DNA of 64,000 nt from Pseudomonas sp. BN411 (GTDB taxonomy: Bacteria; Pseudomonadota; Gammaproteobacteria; Pseudomonadales; Pseudomonadaceae), in contig NZ_SSOM01000085.1 in assembly GCF_029871235.1 (NCBI RefSeq), forward strand, positions 193,810 through 257,809, given 5' to 3'. The position numbers were made by a program, and so were the translations under genes. Positions 38,926 through 47,957 of this stretch are shown piece by piece (position 1 is the first letter of the stretch; every line of letters starts with the position of its first letter). The notes below the pieces were generated by a model. It had not been told where the DNA came from. It saw nothing but the letters and a program-made list of their open reading frames with translations, and made no database searches.

Positions 38926-40191
38926 ATGCCAACTGCCGCACGGCAGGCGCTTCCGCCTGTTTGCACCCTCAGTCTCGCCATCGCAAGCTGCACCCTGGCC
39001 ACGCACGCCAATGCCGAGTTCTTCAAGGACAGCTCGGCGACCCTCGAAGCCCGCAACATCTACCTGAACCGCGACTTCCGCGACGGCTCCGGCCAGTCCA
39101 AGCGCGAGGAATGGGCGCAGGGTTTCATCCTCAACGTCGAATCCGGCTACACCGAAGGCACCGTCGGCCTGGGCCTCGACGCCCTCGGCATGCTCGGCAT
39201 CAAGCTCGATTCCGGCCCAGGCCGCAGCGGTACCGACTTGCTGCCGGTGCAGGACGACGGCGGCACACCGGACGAGTACAGCAAGCTCGGCCTGACCGCC
39301 AAGGTCCGCGCCTCGAAGAGCGAGCTACGCCTGGGCACCCACATTCCCGAACTGCCGGTGGTGAAGGCCAGCGACAGCCGCATCCTGCCCCAAGTATTCG
39401 AAGGTGGCCTGCTCACCTCGAAGGAAATCAGCAACCTGACCTTCACTGGTGGCCGCCTCAACGAGGTCAAGGACCGCGCTTCGACCAACTCCGAAGACCT
39501 GGCCATCAACAACAAGAACAAGCGCTTCGCCACCGCCGCCACGGGCGATCACTTCGACCTTGGCGGCCTGGACTACGCCTTCACCGAGCGCGTCACCGGC
39601 CGCTACTTCTTCGCCGAGCTGGACGATGTCTACCGCCAGAATTTCTTCGGCCTGCTGGCCAGCCAGCCGCTGGGCGCCGGCACCATGAGCGCCGACCTGC
39701 GCTATGCCATCAGCGACGACACCGGCCGCGCCGAGGCCGGCAAGGTGGATAACCGCGCCCTCAACGGCATGGTCAGCTACGGCCAGGGCAGCCACAAGGT
39801 CGGCCTGGGCTACCAGCGCATGAGCGGCGACACCGGTTACGCCTACATCGATGGCAGCGATCCCTTCCTGGTCAACTTCGTGCAGATCAACGACTTCGCC
39901 AACGCCGACCAGCGCTCCTGGCAGGCCCGCTACGACCTCGACTTCGCCGCCATGGGCGTGCCCGGCCTGAGCTTCATGACCCGTTACGTCACCAGCGACA
40001 ACGCCCAGGTCACCGGCAGCAGCGAGGAAGGCCGTGAATGGGAACGCGATGTCGAATTCAAGTACGTGGTCCCCAACGGCAGCCTGAAGAACCTGACCTT
40101 CCGCGCCCGCCATGCCGGATTCCGCTCCAACTTCGCCCGCGATGCGGATGAACTTCGCCTGATCGTCAGTTATGCACTGCCGATCTGGTGA
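38926..40191 (+). CDS. opdH: OprD-family porin (OpdH-like, tricarboxylate uptake)
   Basis: Outer-membrane channel of the OprD family, 421 residues. It starts MPTAARQALPPVCTLSLAIASCTLATHANAEFFKDS; a signal sequence ends near ANA. The OprD-type N-terminal SSATLEARNIYLNRDFRDGSG, the loop FEGGLLTSKEISNLTFTGGRLNEV and the C-terminal beta-strand pattern ending LRLIVSYALPIW (aromatic last residue) are clear. The start at 38926 follows a good ribosome site; the longer frame to 38884 does not. Name assigned from context beside tctC and TctDE; substrate likely citrate/cis-aconitate. Confidence 0.85.
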   Translation: MPTAARQALPPVCTLSLAIASCTLATHANAEFFKDSSATLEARNIYLNRDFRDGSGQSKREEWAQGFILNVESGYTEGTVGLGLDALGMLGIKLDSGPGRSGTDLLPVQDDGGTPDEYSKLGLTAKVRASKSELRLGTHIPELPVVKASDSRILPQVFEGGLLTSKEISNLTFTGGRLNEVKDRASTNSEDLAINNKNKRFATAATGDHFDLGGLDYAFTERVTGRYFFAELDDVYRQNFFGLLASQPLGAGTMSADLRYAISDDTGRAEAGKVDNRALNGMVSYGQGSHKVGLGYQRMSGDTGYAYIDGSDPFLVNFVQINDFANADQRSWQARYDLDFAAMGVPGLSFMTRYVTSDNAQVTGSSEEGREWERDVEFKYVVPNGSLKNLTFRARHAGFRSNFARDADELRLIVSYALPIW

Positions 40192-40228
40192 GGCCTGAAC
40201 CACAATAAAACTCCACAGGAGACTCCCG

Positions 40229-41203
40229 ATGAAGACTGCCCTCTCCCGCATCGCCCTGATCACCTCGGGCCTGCTGCTGTCCACCCAGCTGCTGGCCGAG
40301 CCCAAGCGCCCCGAGTGCATCGCCCCGGCCAAGCCCGGCGGCGGCTTCGACCTCACCTGCAAGCTGGCCCAGAGCGGCCTGAAGGATGGCGGCCTGCTCA
40401 AGGCGCCGATGCGCGTCACCTACATGCCCGGCGGCGTCGGCGCCGTGGCCTACAACGCCGTGGTCGCCCAGCGCCCGAAGGATGCCGGCACCATCACCGC
40501 CTTCTCCTCCGGCTCCCTGCTGAACCTCGCCCAGGGCAAGTTCGGTCGCTACGACGAGAACGCCGTGCGCTGGCTGGCAGGCATCGGTACCGATTACGGC
40601 GCCATCTCCGTGCGTGCCGATTCCCCCTACCAGACCCTGAGCGACCTGGTCGAAGCCGTGAAGAAGGACCCCGCCGCCATCGTCTTCGGCGCCGGCGCCA
40701 CCATCGGCGGCCAGGACTGGATGCAGACCGCGCTGATCGCCCGCGCCGCCGGCATCGACCCGCAGAAGCTGCGCTACGTAGCCTTCGAGGGCGGCGGTGA
40801 GACCCTCACCGCCATGCTGGGGGGCCACGTGCAGGTAACCAGCAGCGGCCTGGGTGAAATCACCCCGCAACTGGCCGCCGGCAAGATTCGCATCCTCGCC
40901 GTGCTCTCCGACCAGCGTCTGCCCGGCAAGCTGGCGGAAATCCCCACTGCCAAGGAGCAGGGCTTCGACATCGTCTGGCCGGTGATCCGCGGCTTCTATA
41001 TGGGCCCGGAAGTCAGCGACGAGGATTTCAACTGGTGGAAGCAGCAGTTCGACACCCTGCTGGCCAGCGAGGAGTTCGCCAAGCTGCGTGAACAGCGCGA
41101 CCTGTTCCCCCTGAGCCTCACCGGCGACCAGTTGAAAGCCTACGTATTCGAACAGGTGAAGCAGTACAAGCAGCTCGCCGGCGAATTCGGCCTGGCGCAG
41201 TAA
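40229..41203 (+). CDS. tctC: Tripartite tricarboxylate transporter, binding protein TctC
   Basis: Periplasmic receptor of the TTT family, 324 residues. Signal peptide MKTALSRIALITSGLLLSTQLLA, then EPKRPECIAPAKPGGGFDLTCKLAQSGL, the TctC ligand-binding start. FSSGSLLNLAQGKFG, GAGATIGGQDWMQTALI and GGHVQVTSSGLGE are the expected binding-site segments. It lies 37 bp after the porin and is followed by a 10-bp hairpin before tctB, which would favour more TctC than TctBA. Confidence 0.93.
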   Translation: MKTALSRIALITSGLLLSTQLLAEPKRPECIAPAKPGGGFDLTCKLAQSGLKDGGLLKAPMRVTYMPGGVGAVAYNAVVAQRPKDAGTITAFSSGSLLNLAQGKFGRYDENAVRWLAGIGTDYGAISVRADSPYQTLSDLVEAVKKDPAAIVFGAGATIGGQDWMQTALIARAAGIDPQKLRYVAFEGGGETLTAMLGGHVQVTSSGLGEITPQLAAGKIRILAVLSDQRLPGKLAEIPTAKEQGFDIVWPVIRGFYMGPEVSDEDFNWWKQQFDTLLASEEFAKLREQRDLFPLSLTGDQLKAYVFEQVKQYKQLAGEFGLAQ

Positions 41204-41218
41204 TCGCCACAATCCGGT

Positions 41219-41241
41219 CCCCTCTCCCCCTGGGAGAGGGG
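41219..41241. repeat. Hairpin between tctC and tctB
   Basis: CCCCTCTCCC (41219-41228) pairs with GGGAGAGGGG (41232-41241) around a 3-nt loop, 15 bp after the tctC stop. No T-run follows. It resembles a Pseudomonas intergenic hairpin and may attenuate or protect the tctC mRNA 3' end. Confidence 0.6.
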
Positions 41242-41268
41242 CGACTCCGCATTCCTAGGTAAACCGCC

Positions 41269-41712
41269 ATGTACGTACGAATCTTCGCTGCGGTCTGGCT
41301 GCTCGTCTGTGCCCTGCTCGCCGTGGTCGCCTGGGGCTTCCAGGCGCCGTTCAGCTACGACCCGGTCGGCCCGCGCGCCTACCCCCTGCTGCTGCTGTTC
41401 CTGATGGCCACCGCCGCCATCTGGCTGATCTACAAGCCGGGTGACGTCGAGGACCTGCCGATTTCCTGGTCCCTGGCGCGCAAGGTCGCGATCTTCGTTA
41501 TCGCCCTGTTCGCCTACGGGCTGCTCTTCGAGCCCCTGGGCTTCGTCCTCAGCACCACCCTCGTGGGCTTCGGCCTCGGCATGCTGTTCAACGGCCGCCT
41601 GCTGCCGAGCCTGGCCAGCGGCCTGCTGATGGGCGCACTGCTCTACGGCCTGTTCGACTACCTGCTGGACGTTCCGCTGCCCCTGGGGCTGCTGGCCTTC
41701 CTGGAGAACTGA
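41269..41712 (+). CDS. tctB: Tripartite tricarboxylate transporter, small membrane subunit TctB
   Basis: A 147-residue membrane protein with about four helices (about 3-24, 38-55, 73-92, 96-135), starting MYVRIFAAVWLLVCALLAVVAWGFQAPFSYDPVGPRAYPLLLLF. The FxYDPVGPRAxP motif is typical of TctB. It is followed after 1 bp by tctA, with which it forms the membrane complex. Confidence 0.9.
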   Translation: MYVRIFAAVWLLVCALLAVVAWGFQAPFSYDPVGPRAYPLLLLFLMATAAIWLIYKPGDVEDLPISWSLARKVAIFVIALFAYGLLFEPLGFVLSTTLVGFGLGMLFNGRLLPSLASGLLMGALLYGLFDYLLDVPLPLGLLAFLEN

Positions 41713-41713
41713 C

Positions 41714-43225
41714 ATGGAAACCCTGAACTTCCTGGCCCAGGGCTTCGACGTCGCCCTGCGTCCAATCAACCTCCTGGTGGCACTGTTCGGCGCCTTCATC
41801 GGCACCGTGGTCGGCCTGCTGCCGGGCCTGGGGCCGATCAACGGGGTGGCGATCCTGCTGCCGCTGGCGTTCGCTCTCGGCCTGCCGCCTGAAACCGCCC
41901 TGATCCTGCTGGCCGCCGTGTACCTGGGCTGCGAGTACGGCGGGCGCATCTCGGCCATCCTGCTCAACGTACCGGGCGACGCCGCGGCCATCATGACCAC
42001 CCTCGACGGCTACCCTCTGGCGCGCCAGGGCAAGGCCGGCATCGCCCTCTCGTTGTCGGCCATGAGCTCCTTCATCGGCAGCACCATCGCCACCATAGGC
42101 GTGGTGCTCTTCGCACCGATTCTCGCCAACTGGGCGGTGGCCTTCGGGCCGGCGGAGTACTTCATGCTGATGGTCTTCGCCATTGCCTGTCTGGGCGGCA
42201 TGGTCGGCGACAAGCCGGTCAAGACCCTGCTCTCGGCGCTGATCGGCCTGGGCCTGGCCACGGTGGGCGTAGACGCCACCACCGGCGTCTACCGTTTCAC
42301 CTTCGACAGCGTCGGCCTGTCCGACGGCATCCAGTTCGTGATCGTCGTCATCGGCCTGTTCAGCGTCAGCGAAATGCTACTGATGCTGGAGCACACCGCC
42401 ACCGGCCAGCAGGCCGTGAAGACCAGCGGACGCATGCTGTTCAACCTGAAGGAATTCACCTTCACCTGGTGGAGCAGCGTGCGCAGCTCCCTGGCCGGCT
42501 TCGTCATCGGCGTGCTGCCGGGTGCCGGCGCCACCATCGCCAGCGCCATCACCTACATGAGCGAGAAGCGCATGGCCGGCAGCAGCAGCCGCTTCGGCGA
42601 AGGTGACCTGCGTGGCGTGGCGGCACCGGAAGCGGCCAACAACGCTTCGGCCTGCGGTTCGCTGATTCCCATGCTGACCCTCGGCGTGCCGGGCTCGGGC
42701 ACCACCGCGGTGATGATCGGCGCCCTGACTCTGTACAACATCACTCCCGGCCCGCTGCTGTTCGAGCAGCAGCCCGATGTGGTCTGGGGCCTGATCGCCT
42801 CGCTGTTCATCGGCAACGTTATCCTGCTGGTGATGAACATCCCGCTGGTTGGGTTGTTCGCCCGTATGCTCAGTGTGCCGAACTGGATCCTCGTCCCGGC
42901 CGTCACCGTGATCAGCGTGGTGGGGGTGTACGCCGTGCACAGCACCACCTTCGACCTGGTGCTGATGGCGGCTCTCGGGGTGTTCGGCTACCTGCTGCGC
43001 AAGATGGACTTCCCACTGTCGTCGCTGATCCTCGGTTTCGTCCTTGGTGAGCTGATGGAATCCAACCTGCGCCGCGCCCTGTCCATCACCAACGGCGACC
43101 TCGGCATCCTCTGGAGCAGCCCGATCACCATCGCCCTCTGGGTGCTCACCGCCGTGATGCTGGCCCTGCCGGGCCTCCGCTGGATGCGTGCACGCCGCGC
43201 CAAGGCGAAGCTCGCTCATGCCTAA
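41714..43225 (+). CDS. tctA: Tripartite tricarboxylate transporter, large membrane subunit TctA
   Basis: A 503-residue permease with about 12 helices. The family signature GTVVGLLPGLGPINGVAILLPL (about 36-57) and the repeat-2 motif GVLPGAGATIASAITYMSEKR (about 264-284) are intact, as is ALTLYNITPGPLLFEQQP. It uses an ion gradient with TctC-delivered citrate/tricarboxylates. The stop overlaps the next gene by 8 bp (ATGCCTAA), so an AbrB-like gene is coupled to this operon. Confidence 0.95.
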   Translation: METLNFLAQGFDVALRPINLLVALFGAFIGTVVGLLPGLGPINGVAILLPLAFALGLPPETALILLAAVYLGCEYGGRISAILLNVPGDAAAIMTTLDGYPLARQGKAGIALSLSAMSSFIGSTIATIGVVLFAPILANWAVAFGPAEYFMLMVFAIACLGGMVGDKPVKTLLSALIGLGLATVGVDATTGVYRFTFDSVGLSDGIQFVIVVIGLFSVSEMLLMLEHTATGQQAVKTSGRMLFNLKEFTFTWWSSVRSSLAGFVIGVLPGAGATIASAITYMSEKRMAGSSSRFGEGDLRGVAAPEAANNASACGSLIPMLTLGVPGSGTTAVMIGALTLYNITPGPLLFEQQPDVVWGLIASLFIGNVILLVMNIPLVGLFARMLSVPNWILVPAVTVISVVGVYAVHSTTFDLVLMAALGVFGYLLRKMDFPLSSLILGFVLGELMESNLRRALSITNGDLGILWSSPITIALWVLTAVMLALPGLRWMRARRAKAKLAHA

Positions 43226-44240
43226 GTGGCTGCTCACGCCGCTGGTGGGCGCCGCCGGCGGCTGGCTGGCCAGCTTGATCGGCTGGCCGCTGCCGTGGAT
43301 GGTGGGCTCGCTGCTGGCGGTGATCGCCGTGCGCTGCATCGGCAACCTGCCGCTGGTGGAAGTGCCGGGCGCACGCAAGTGCGGCCAGTGGGTGGTGGGT
43401 GTGGGCATTGGCCTGCACTTCACCCCCGCGGTGATCGAGCAGGTACTGGCCAACAGCGCGATCATCCTGGTCGGTGCCGTGGCCACCACGCTTTCCAGCG
43501 TCATCGGCATCAGCCTCATGCTGCGCAGCGGCGAGGACCGCGCCACCGCGTTCTTCGCCAGCATGCCGGGGGGCGCCAGCGAAATGGTCAACCTCGGCAA
43601 GCGCAACGGCGCGATGCTCAGCCGCGTCGCCGCCGGGCAAAGCCTGCGCCTGCTGCTGGTGGTCCTCAGCGTACCAGCCTTGTTCCAGCTGTTCGTCGGC
43701 GTTCCCGCCGTACAGCATCAGGCGGCATCGGTGGACTGGGGCTGGCTCGCCCTGCTGCTCGCTGGCGGCGCACTGCTGGCCTTGTTGATGCAGCGTTTCC
43801 ACCAACCCAACCCCTGGCTGATCGGCCCACTGCTGGTCAGTGCCGGGATGAGCATCGGCTTCGACCTGCAACTGGGCCTGCCGCAAGGCGCCAGCCAGCT
43901 CGGCCAATGGCTGATCGGCAGCGCCCTGGGCTGCCACTTCGACCGCGCCTTCTTCAAGCGCGCGCCCTCATTCATCGCTCGCACCCTGCTGGCCACCTCC
44001 CTGGGCATGGCCTTCGCCGCCCTTGCCGCCGAACTACTGGGCTGGCTGGATGGGCTCGACCATCGCTCGCTGATGCTGGGCATGATGCCGGGCGGCATCG
44101 CCGAACTCAGCCTCACCGCCGAAGCCCTGCAGCTCTCGGTACCCCTGGTCACCGCCTTGCAGGTGTTGCGACTGCTCCTGGTGCTGTTTCTCGCCGAGCC
44201 GGTGTTCCGACGCTGGCAGAAGCACAAGACCCACGTTTAG
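43218..44240 (+). CDS. AbrB-family membrane protein (ammonia monooxygenase-like)
   Basis: A 340-residue integral membrane protein of the AbrB/AbrB_dom family, with duplicated helical halves. It starts MPKWLLTPLVGAAGGWLASLIGWPLPWMVGSLLAVIAV and contains the two family repeats GWPLPWMVGSLL and QPNPWLIGPLLVSAGM, plus MPGGASEMVNLGK and MPGGIAELSLTAEAL. The ATG at 43218 inside the tctA stop was chosen. Its co-transcription with tctCBA suggests a linked transport or regulatory role, not established. A clean terminator follows. Confidence 0.82.
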   Translation: MPKWLLTPLVGAAGGWLASLIGWPLPWMVGSLLAVIAVRCIGNLPLVEVPGARKCGQWVVGVGIGLHFTPAVIEQVLANSAIILVGAVATTLSSVIGISLMLRSGEDRATAFFASMPGGASEMVNLGKRNGAMLSRVAAGQSLRLLLVVLSVPALFQLFVGVPAVQHQAASVDWGWLALLLAGGALLALLMQRFHQPNPWLIGPLLVSAGMSIGFDLQLGLPQGASQLGQWLIGSALGCHFDRAFFKRAPSFIARTLLATSLGMAFAALAAELLGWLDGLDHRSLMLGMMPGGIAELSLTAEALQLSVPLVTALQVLRLLLVLFLAEPVFRRWQKHKTHV

Positions 44241-44264
44241 CCCGCCTTGTGCGGGCTTTTTTTA
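44239..44264 (+). terminator. Terminator after tctCBA-abrB
   Basis: AGCCCGC (44239-44245) pairs with GCGGGCT (44251-44257) around CTTGT, then seven T residues. Confidence 0.88.
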
Positions 44265-44400
44265 TCCCGCGCCCCGTCCGCCCCGCATCGACGCGACCAA
44301 CTTCATACCCCATTCGCAACATCCGGTTGCGTGCACACCGTCAACCGCAATGCGGCACGCCTATGCTCTCCCCATCTACTAATTGCCATGGCCGACTTCC

Positions 44401-45264
44401 ATGTCCGGACGCGTTACCCCGCTTCGTGCTGTGCTGCTCGCCACGACATTCCTGCTGGTGGCGGCCTGTAGTCGTCTGGACCTGGCCTATCGCAACCTGG
44501 ATCTGGTCATTCCTTGGTGGATCAGCACCTACGTCAGCCTCGACGACTCACAGAAAGCCTGGCTGGAGCCGCGCTTGCAAAAGCACCTCGCCTGGCATTG
44601 CAGAACCCAGCTGCCCGAATACGTCGCCTGGCTGGAGCAATTGGTCCAGCTCAGCCAGCGGCCAAAGCTGACGGCCACCGATGTGCAGGGCCAGTTCGTG
44701 CAGGTTCGCGAGGCCGCGCGGGACATCGCTGTCGAAATCACTCCCACGGCGATAGGCGTGGCGAAGAATCTTTACCCGCAGCAGATGGGCGAGCTCTATG
44801 TCTCCATGGACGAGCGCAATGTCGAGTTGCGCGAAGAGCACGTCACACCGCCGCTCAAGGAACAGGTGGTCGCGCGATCAGAGCGCATGCGCGAACGCGT
44901 CGAGGAATGGTTGGGACCGTTGCGGCCGAGCCAGCAGGCGCGCATCGACACCTGGGCCAAGGAACAAGGCGACTACAACCGGATCTGGTCCGACAACCGC
45001 GAAAACTGGCAGAAGGAGCTGCGCAGTGCGCTTTATAGCCGTCATAACGCGGACTTCCCGGTGCGCCTCACCGCCCTGCTGCAGGACCCGGAAACCTTCT
45101 GGACAGCGAAGTACCGCAAGGCCTATCCAGCGGCGGAGGACGCCCTGGCCCGGCTGCTCACCGATCTTTTCAACAGTGCCGACGAGGGCCAGCGCAATGC
45201 GTTGCGCCAGCACATCGGCGAGATGGTCGCGGACCTCAAGGGATTGGAGTGCTACCCGCGCTGA
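44401..45264 (+). CDS. DUF6279-type lipoprotein
   Basis: A 287-residue putative lipoprotein. MSGRVTPLRAVLLATTFLLVAACSRLDLAYRNLDLVIPWWISTYVSLDD has a lipobox LVAAC. The mature part is helical and charged (REEHVTPPLKEQVVARSERMRERVEEWLGPLRPSQQARIDTWAKEQGDYNRIWSDNRENW), matching the family of periplasmic proteins often next to ung in pseudomonads. Several upstream in-frame ATGs exist (44383); 44401 gives the best signal peptide. Its stop lies 10 bp from the convergent ung stop. Function unknown. Confidence 0.75.
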   Translation: MSGRVTPLRAVLLATTFLLVAACSRLDLAYRNLDLVIPWWISTYVSLDDSQKAWLEPRLQKHLAWHCRTQLPEYVAWLEQLVQLSQRPKLTATDVQGQFVQVREAARDIAVEITPTAIGVAKNLYPQQMGELYVSMDERNVELREEHVTPPLKEQVVARSERMRERVEEWLGPLRPSQQARIDTWAKEQGDYNRIWSDNRENWQKELRSALYSRHNADFPVRLTALLQDPETFWTAKYRKAYPAAEDALARLLTDLFNSADEGQRNALRQHIGEMVADLKGLECYPR

Positions 45265-45274
45265 GTGCCCGGCT

Positions 45275-45970
45275 TCAGAGCGCGGGCAGGCTCCAGTCGA
45301 TCGGTGCCAGTTCGTGCTGGACGAGGAACTTGTTGCAGCGGCTGAAGTGGCCGTTGCCGAGGAAGCCCCGGTAGGCCGACAGCGGCGACGGATGCGCCGA
45401 CTTCAGGATCAGGTGCTTGGTGGGGTCGATCAGCCGTTCCTTGCTCTGCGCGTGGGAGCCCCAGAGCAGGAAGACCAGGTGCGGACGGTTCTGGCTGACG
45501 GCCTCGATCACCTTGTCGGTGAAGGGCTGCCAGCCGGCACCGGCATGGGAACCGGCGCGAGCCTGTTCGACGGTCAGGGAGGTGTTGAGCAGCAGCACGC
45601 CCTGCTCCGCCCAGGATTGCAGGTAACCGTGGGACGGAATGTCGATGTTCAGGTCGCGCTTGAGTTCCTTGTAGATGTTCTGCAGCGACGGCGGCGCCGG
45701 TACGCCCGGCTGTACCGAGAAGCACAGGCCGTGGGCCTGGCCCGGACCGTGGTAGGGATCCTGGCCGATGATGACCACCTTCACCCGCTCCAGCGGCGTG
45801 GAGTTCAGCGCATTGAAGATCAGCGGTCCCGGCGGGAAGATCACCTTGCCGGCGGCCTTCTCCTGGCGCAGGAAATCGCCCAGGGCCTTCATATAGGGCT
45901 TTTCGAACTCGTCCCGCAGGGCTTCTTTCCAGCTCTCTTCGAGCCTGATCCGGTCGTCGCTTTCAGTCAT
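45275..45970 (-). CDS. ung: Uracil-DNA glycosylase
   Basis: Family 1 UDG, removes uracil from DNA. It has 231 residues. The water-activating motif [18 protein letters not shown] (about 64-81) holds the catalytic Asp and the minor-groove motif [11 protein letters not shown] (about 188-198) holds the catalytic His. The start is ATG 45970 ([18 protein letters not shown]); a GTG one codon upstream is equally possible. Confidence 0.96.
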   Translation of the reverse strand: MTESDDRIRLEESWKEALRDEFEKPYMKALGDFLRQEKAAGKVIFPPGPLIFNALNSTPLERVKVVIIGQDPYHGPGQAHGLCFSVQPGVPAPPSLQNIYKELKRDLNIDIPSHGYLQSWAEQGVLLLNTSLTVEQARAGSHAGAGWQPFTDKVIEAVSQNRPHLVFLLWGSHAQSKERLIDPTKHLILKSAHPSPLSAYRGFLGNGHFSRCNKFLVQHELAPIDWSLPAL

Positions 45971-46079
45971 CACTCAATCTGTTCCGTGGCGGTTGCCAGG
46001 GCGCTTCCCGCCCGATGGTCGGGCACCCTATGAAATGCCCACTACCCTTGTCAATCAAGGACGCCCGGAGTGAGCCCGC

Positions 46080-46922
46080 ATGGATAATCGCCACGACACC
46101 GTGAAACTCGCGCTCTACGAACGCTTTCTCAAGGATGCCAGTGCGCTGCCGCCGATGCCGGAGACGTCCCTGCACCTGCGCCAGTTGCAGGCGGGCGACA
46201 AGCCCTCCCATGAGCAGGTCAGCGAACTGCTGGAAACCAACGCGACCCTGACCGGGCGCCTGATGGAGTTCGCCAGCCTGCCGCTACTCGGCCATGTCCG
46301 TCCCTGTCCCCGCCTGCTGGACCTGGTCAGGCAGCTGGATGGCAGGCGCCTGGCCAACCTGGTGCTGGCCTTCGAGCTGCAGCAGTTGTTCGACGGTGAC
46401 GAAACCAGCCTGCGCAAGGTCTTCAACAAGCGCTGGAACCTCAGCCTGCAACGGGCCGCCCTGAGCGCCGGCCTGGCCCAGCACCTGCCCCACCTGCAAG
46501 AGGAGGACGCCCTGCTGGCCGGCCTGCTGCAGGACGTCGGCAGCCTGCCGTTGCTCCAGGAGTTGCATCGCTGGCCGCAGGTGTCACGCCTGGAGGTCGA
46601 TGTGCAACGGCTGTGCGAACAGCTCTCCGCCGAACTGGGCGTACTGCTGCTGAGCGCCTGGAAATTGCCCAGCAACCTGCAGGACTGCGCACGCCTGCGT
46701 CGCGACTGGTGCCGCCAGCACAAGGGCGCGGTGGATTTGGCGGACGTGGTGCAGGTCGCCAGCCAGTTGCTGGACGAACCCCGTGACGACGACCGCCTCG
46801 CGCGGTTGCCCGCCTACCAGCGCATGGAGCTGCCGACACCGCGCCTCCTGCGCGCGGAACTCGCGGAAGTGGTGGCGCTCTGGCTGAAACTGCTGGGCGG
46901 CCGGCCGCTCGAAGCCGATTGA
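46080..46922 (+). CDS. HDOD-domain signalling protein (second copy)
   Basis: A 280-residue HDOD protein, less conserved than that at 34989. NATLTGRLMEFASLPLLG replaces the usual ARIIKVVNS segment, and LLAGLLQDVGSLPLL corresponds to the HDOD LAGLVHQIG core. The region to residue 60 is HDOD-like, and the C-terminal half is Leu/Arg-rich. No partner domain. Its neighbours are ung and an AraC regulator. Role unknown. Confidence 0.72.
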   Translation: MDNRHDTVKLALYERFLKDASALPPMPETSLHLRQLQAGDKPSHEQVSELLETNATLTGRLMEFASLPLLGHVRPCPRLLDLVRQLDGRRLANLVLAFELQQLFDGDETSLRKVFNKRWNLSLQRAALSAGLAQHLPHLQEEDALLAGLLQDVGSLPLLQELHRWPQVSRLEVDVQRLCEQLSAELGVLLLSAWKLPSNLQDCARLRRDWCRQHKGAVDLADVVQVASQLLDEPRDDDRLARLPAYQRMELPTPRLLRAELAEVVALWLKLLGGRPLEAD

Positions 46923-46944
46923 CCGGCAAGAAGCCCGCTGCAAC

Positions 46945-47832
46945 TCACCCCTGATGCAATGCCCGGTAATGACTGGGCGCCATCCCCACCACCTTCCTGA
47001 ACAGGCGCGAGAAGTAATAGACGTCGTCGTAACCGAGTTGCTCGGCAATCTGCTTCACCCCCTGGTCGCCCTCGTCGAGCAAGCGGCAGGCGTGGGCCAT
47101 CTTCAGCTGGATGAAATCCTGGATCGGCGCGTGCCCCGTCAGGGCCCGATAGGTCTTGGCGAAGTGGAAGCGCGACAGTTTGAACTGGGCCGCCAGTTGG
47201 TCGAGGTTGAGACTGTCGTGCAGATGGGCACGCATCACCGCCTGCACCGCATCCACGTCCAGCACCCGGCCTGACTTGAGATACCCCCGCACGGGCAGCA
47301 CCGCCAGGGAGGTCAGCAAGGTCTGCAACTGGTGGGCGGCATGGACGAAGTGCGGCAGGTTCAGGCCCTGCTTGCGCAGCCCCAGCAGCGCATCGAAATC
47401 GGCCAGCAGGCGCGGCTGCACACCGATCCGATGTAGGACCGACTGCCCCAGGGGCCGCAGGTAGTCCTCCACCAGTTCACCTTCGAAGTGCACCCAATAG
47501 ATGCTCCAGGGCCGCTGCGCATCAGCGCCATATGCATGGGCGCGGCCTTTGGGCAGCAGCAGCAGGTCGCCACCGCCCACATCGAATCGTCCATCCCCGG
47601 TTTCCAGCCAGCCCTGTCCGGAGCGGCAGTAGATCAGCAGGTTGTCTTCCGGTTCATGGCGATCCATGAGGTGCCCGAGGGCCTCCGGGTAGTAGCCCAG
47701 TGCCAGTGGATAACAGGCGGAAGTCAATGGGTGACGGGCCAGCAGGCGGCGCAGGCGGGGTGGCGTGGTGAAGCGCACGCCATTGGCCGGCAGCGGCCAG
47801 TTGGATGTTTCGACGGAGCGGCTCATGGACAT
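46945..47832 (-). CDS. AraC-family regulator (MmsR-like) of the divergent acyl-CoA operon
   Basis: A 295-residue regulator, N-terminal cupin sensing domain (DNLLIYCRSGQGWLETGDGRFDVGGGDLLLLPKGRAHAYGAD) and a C-terminal double HTH (about 190-290) with LNLDQLAAQFKLSRFHFAKTYRALTG and VKQIAEQLGYDDVYYFSRLFRKVVGMAPSHYR. Divergent from mmsA-like. Two near-identical direct repeats 21 bp apart lie between them, the usual AraC-type operator layout, so it probably activates the mmsA-acd-ech-hibch-mmsB operon. The start is 47832; an in-frame ATG 2 codons inside is possible. Confidence 0.8.
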   Translation of the reverse strand: MSMSRSVETSNWPLPANGVRFTTPPRLRRLLARHPLTSACYPLALGYYPEALGHLMDRHEPEDNLLIYCRSGQGWLETGDGRFDVGGGDLLLLPKGRAHAYGADAQRPWSIYWVHFEGELVEDYLRPLGQSVLHRIGVQPRLLADFDALLGLRKQGLNLPHFVHAAHQLQTLLTSLAVLPVRGYLKSGRVLDVDAVQAVMRAHLHDSLNLDQLAAQFKLSRFHFAKTYRALTGHAPIQDFIQLKMAHACRLLDEGDQGVKQIAEQLGYDDVYYFSRLFRKVVGMAPSHYRALHQG

Positions 47833-47852
47833 TCTTGTAGTGGCCCGCAATC

Positions 47853-47889
47853 CCAAGATCGTCCATCCCGCAACCAAGATCGTCAATCC
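47853..47889. promoter_or_regulatory. Direct-repeat operator candidate upstream of mmsA-like
   Basis: CCAAGATCGTCCATCC (47853-47868) and CCAAGATCGTCAATCC (47874-47889) are 15/16 identical with a 21-bp period, two helical turns. They sit 68 bp upstream of the mmsA-like start and 21 bp from the AraC start. AraC regulators usually bind such in-phase repeats. Confidence 0.55.
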
Positions 47890-47922
47890 ACATCTGAATC
47901 GGCGGCCGTTATAAGAGCAAGA

Positions 47923-47930
47923 AACAACAA
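47923..47930 (+). promoter_or_regulatory. Possible Crc/Hfq motif in the mmsA-like leader
   Basis: AACAACAA (within AAACAACAA) fits AAnAAnAA and lies 27 nt before the mmsA-like start. Valine catabolism genes are plausible Crc targets. Confidence 0.45.
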
Positions 47931-47957
47931 GGTCCCGTCTCACGGGTGGAGGACCAG

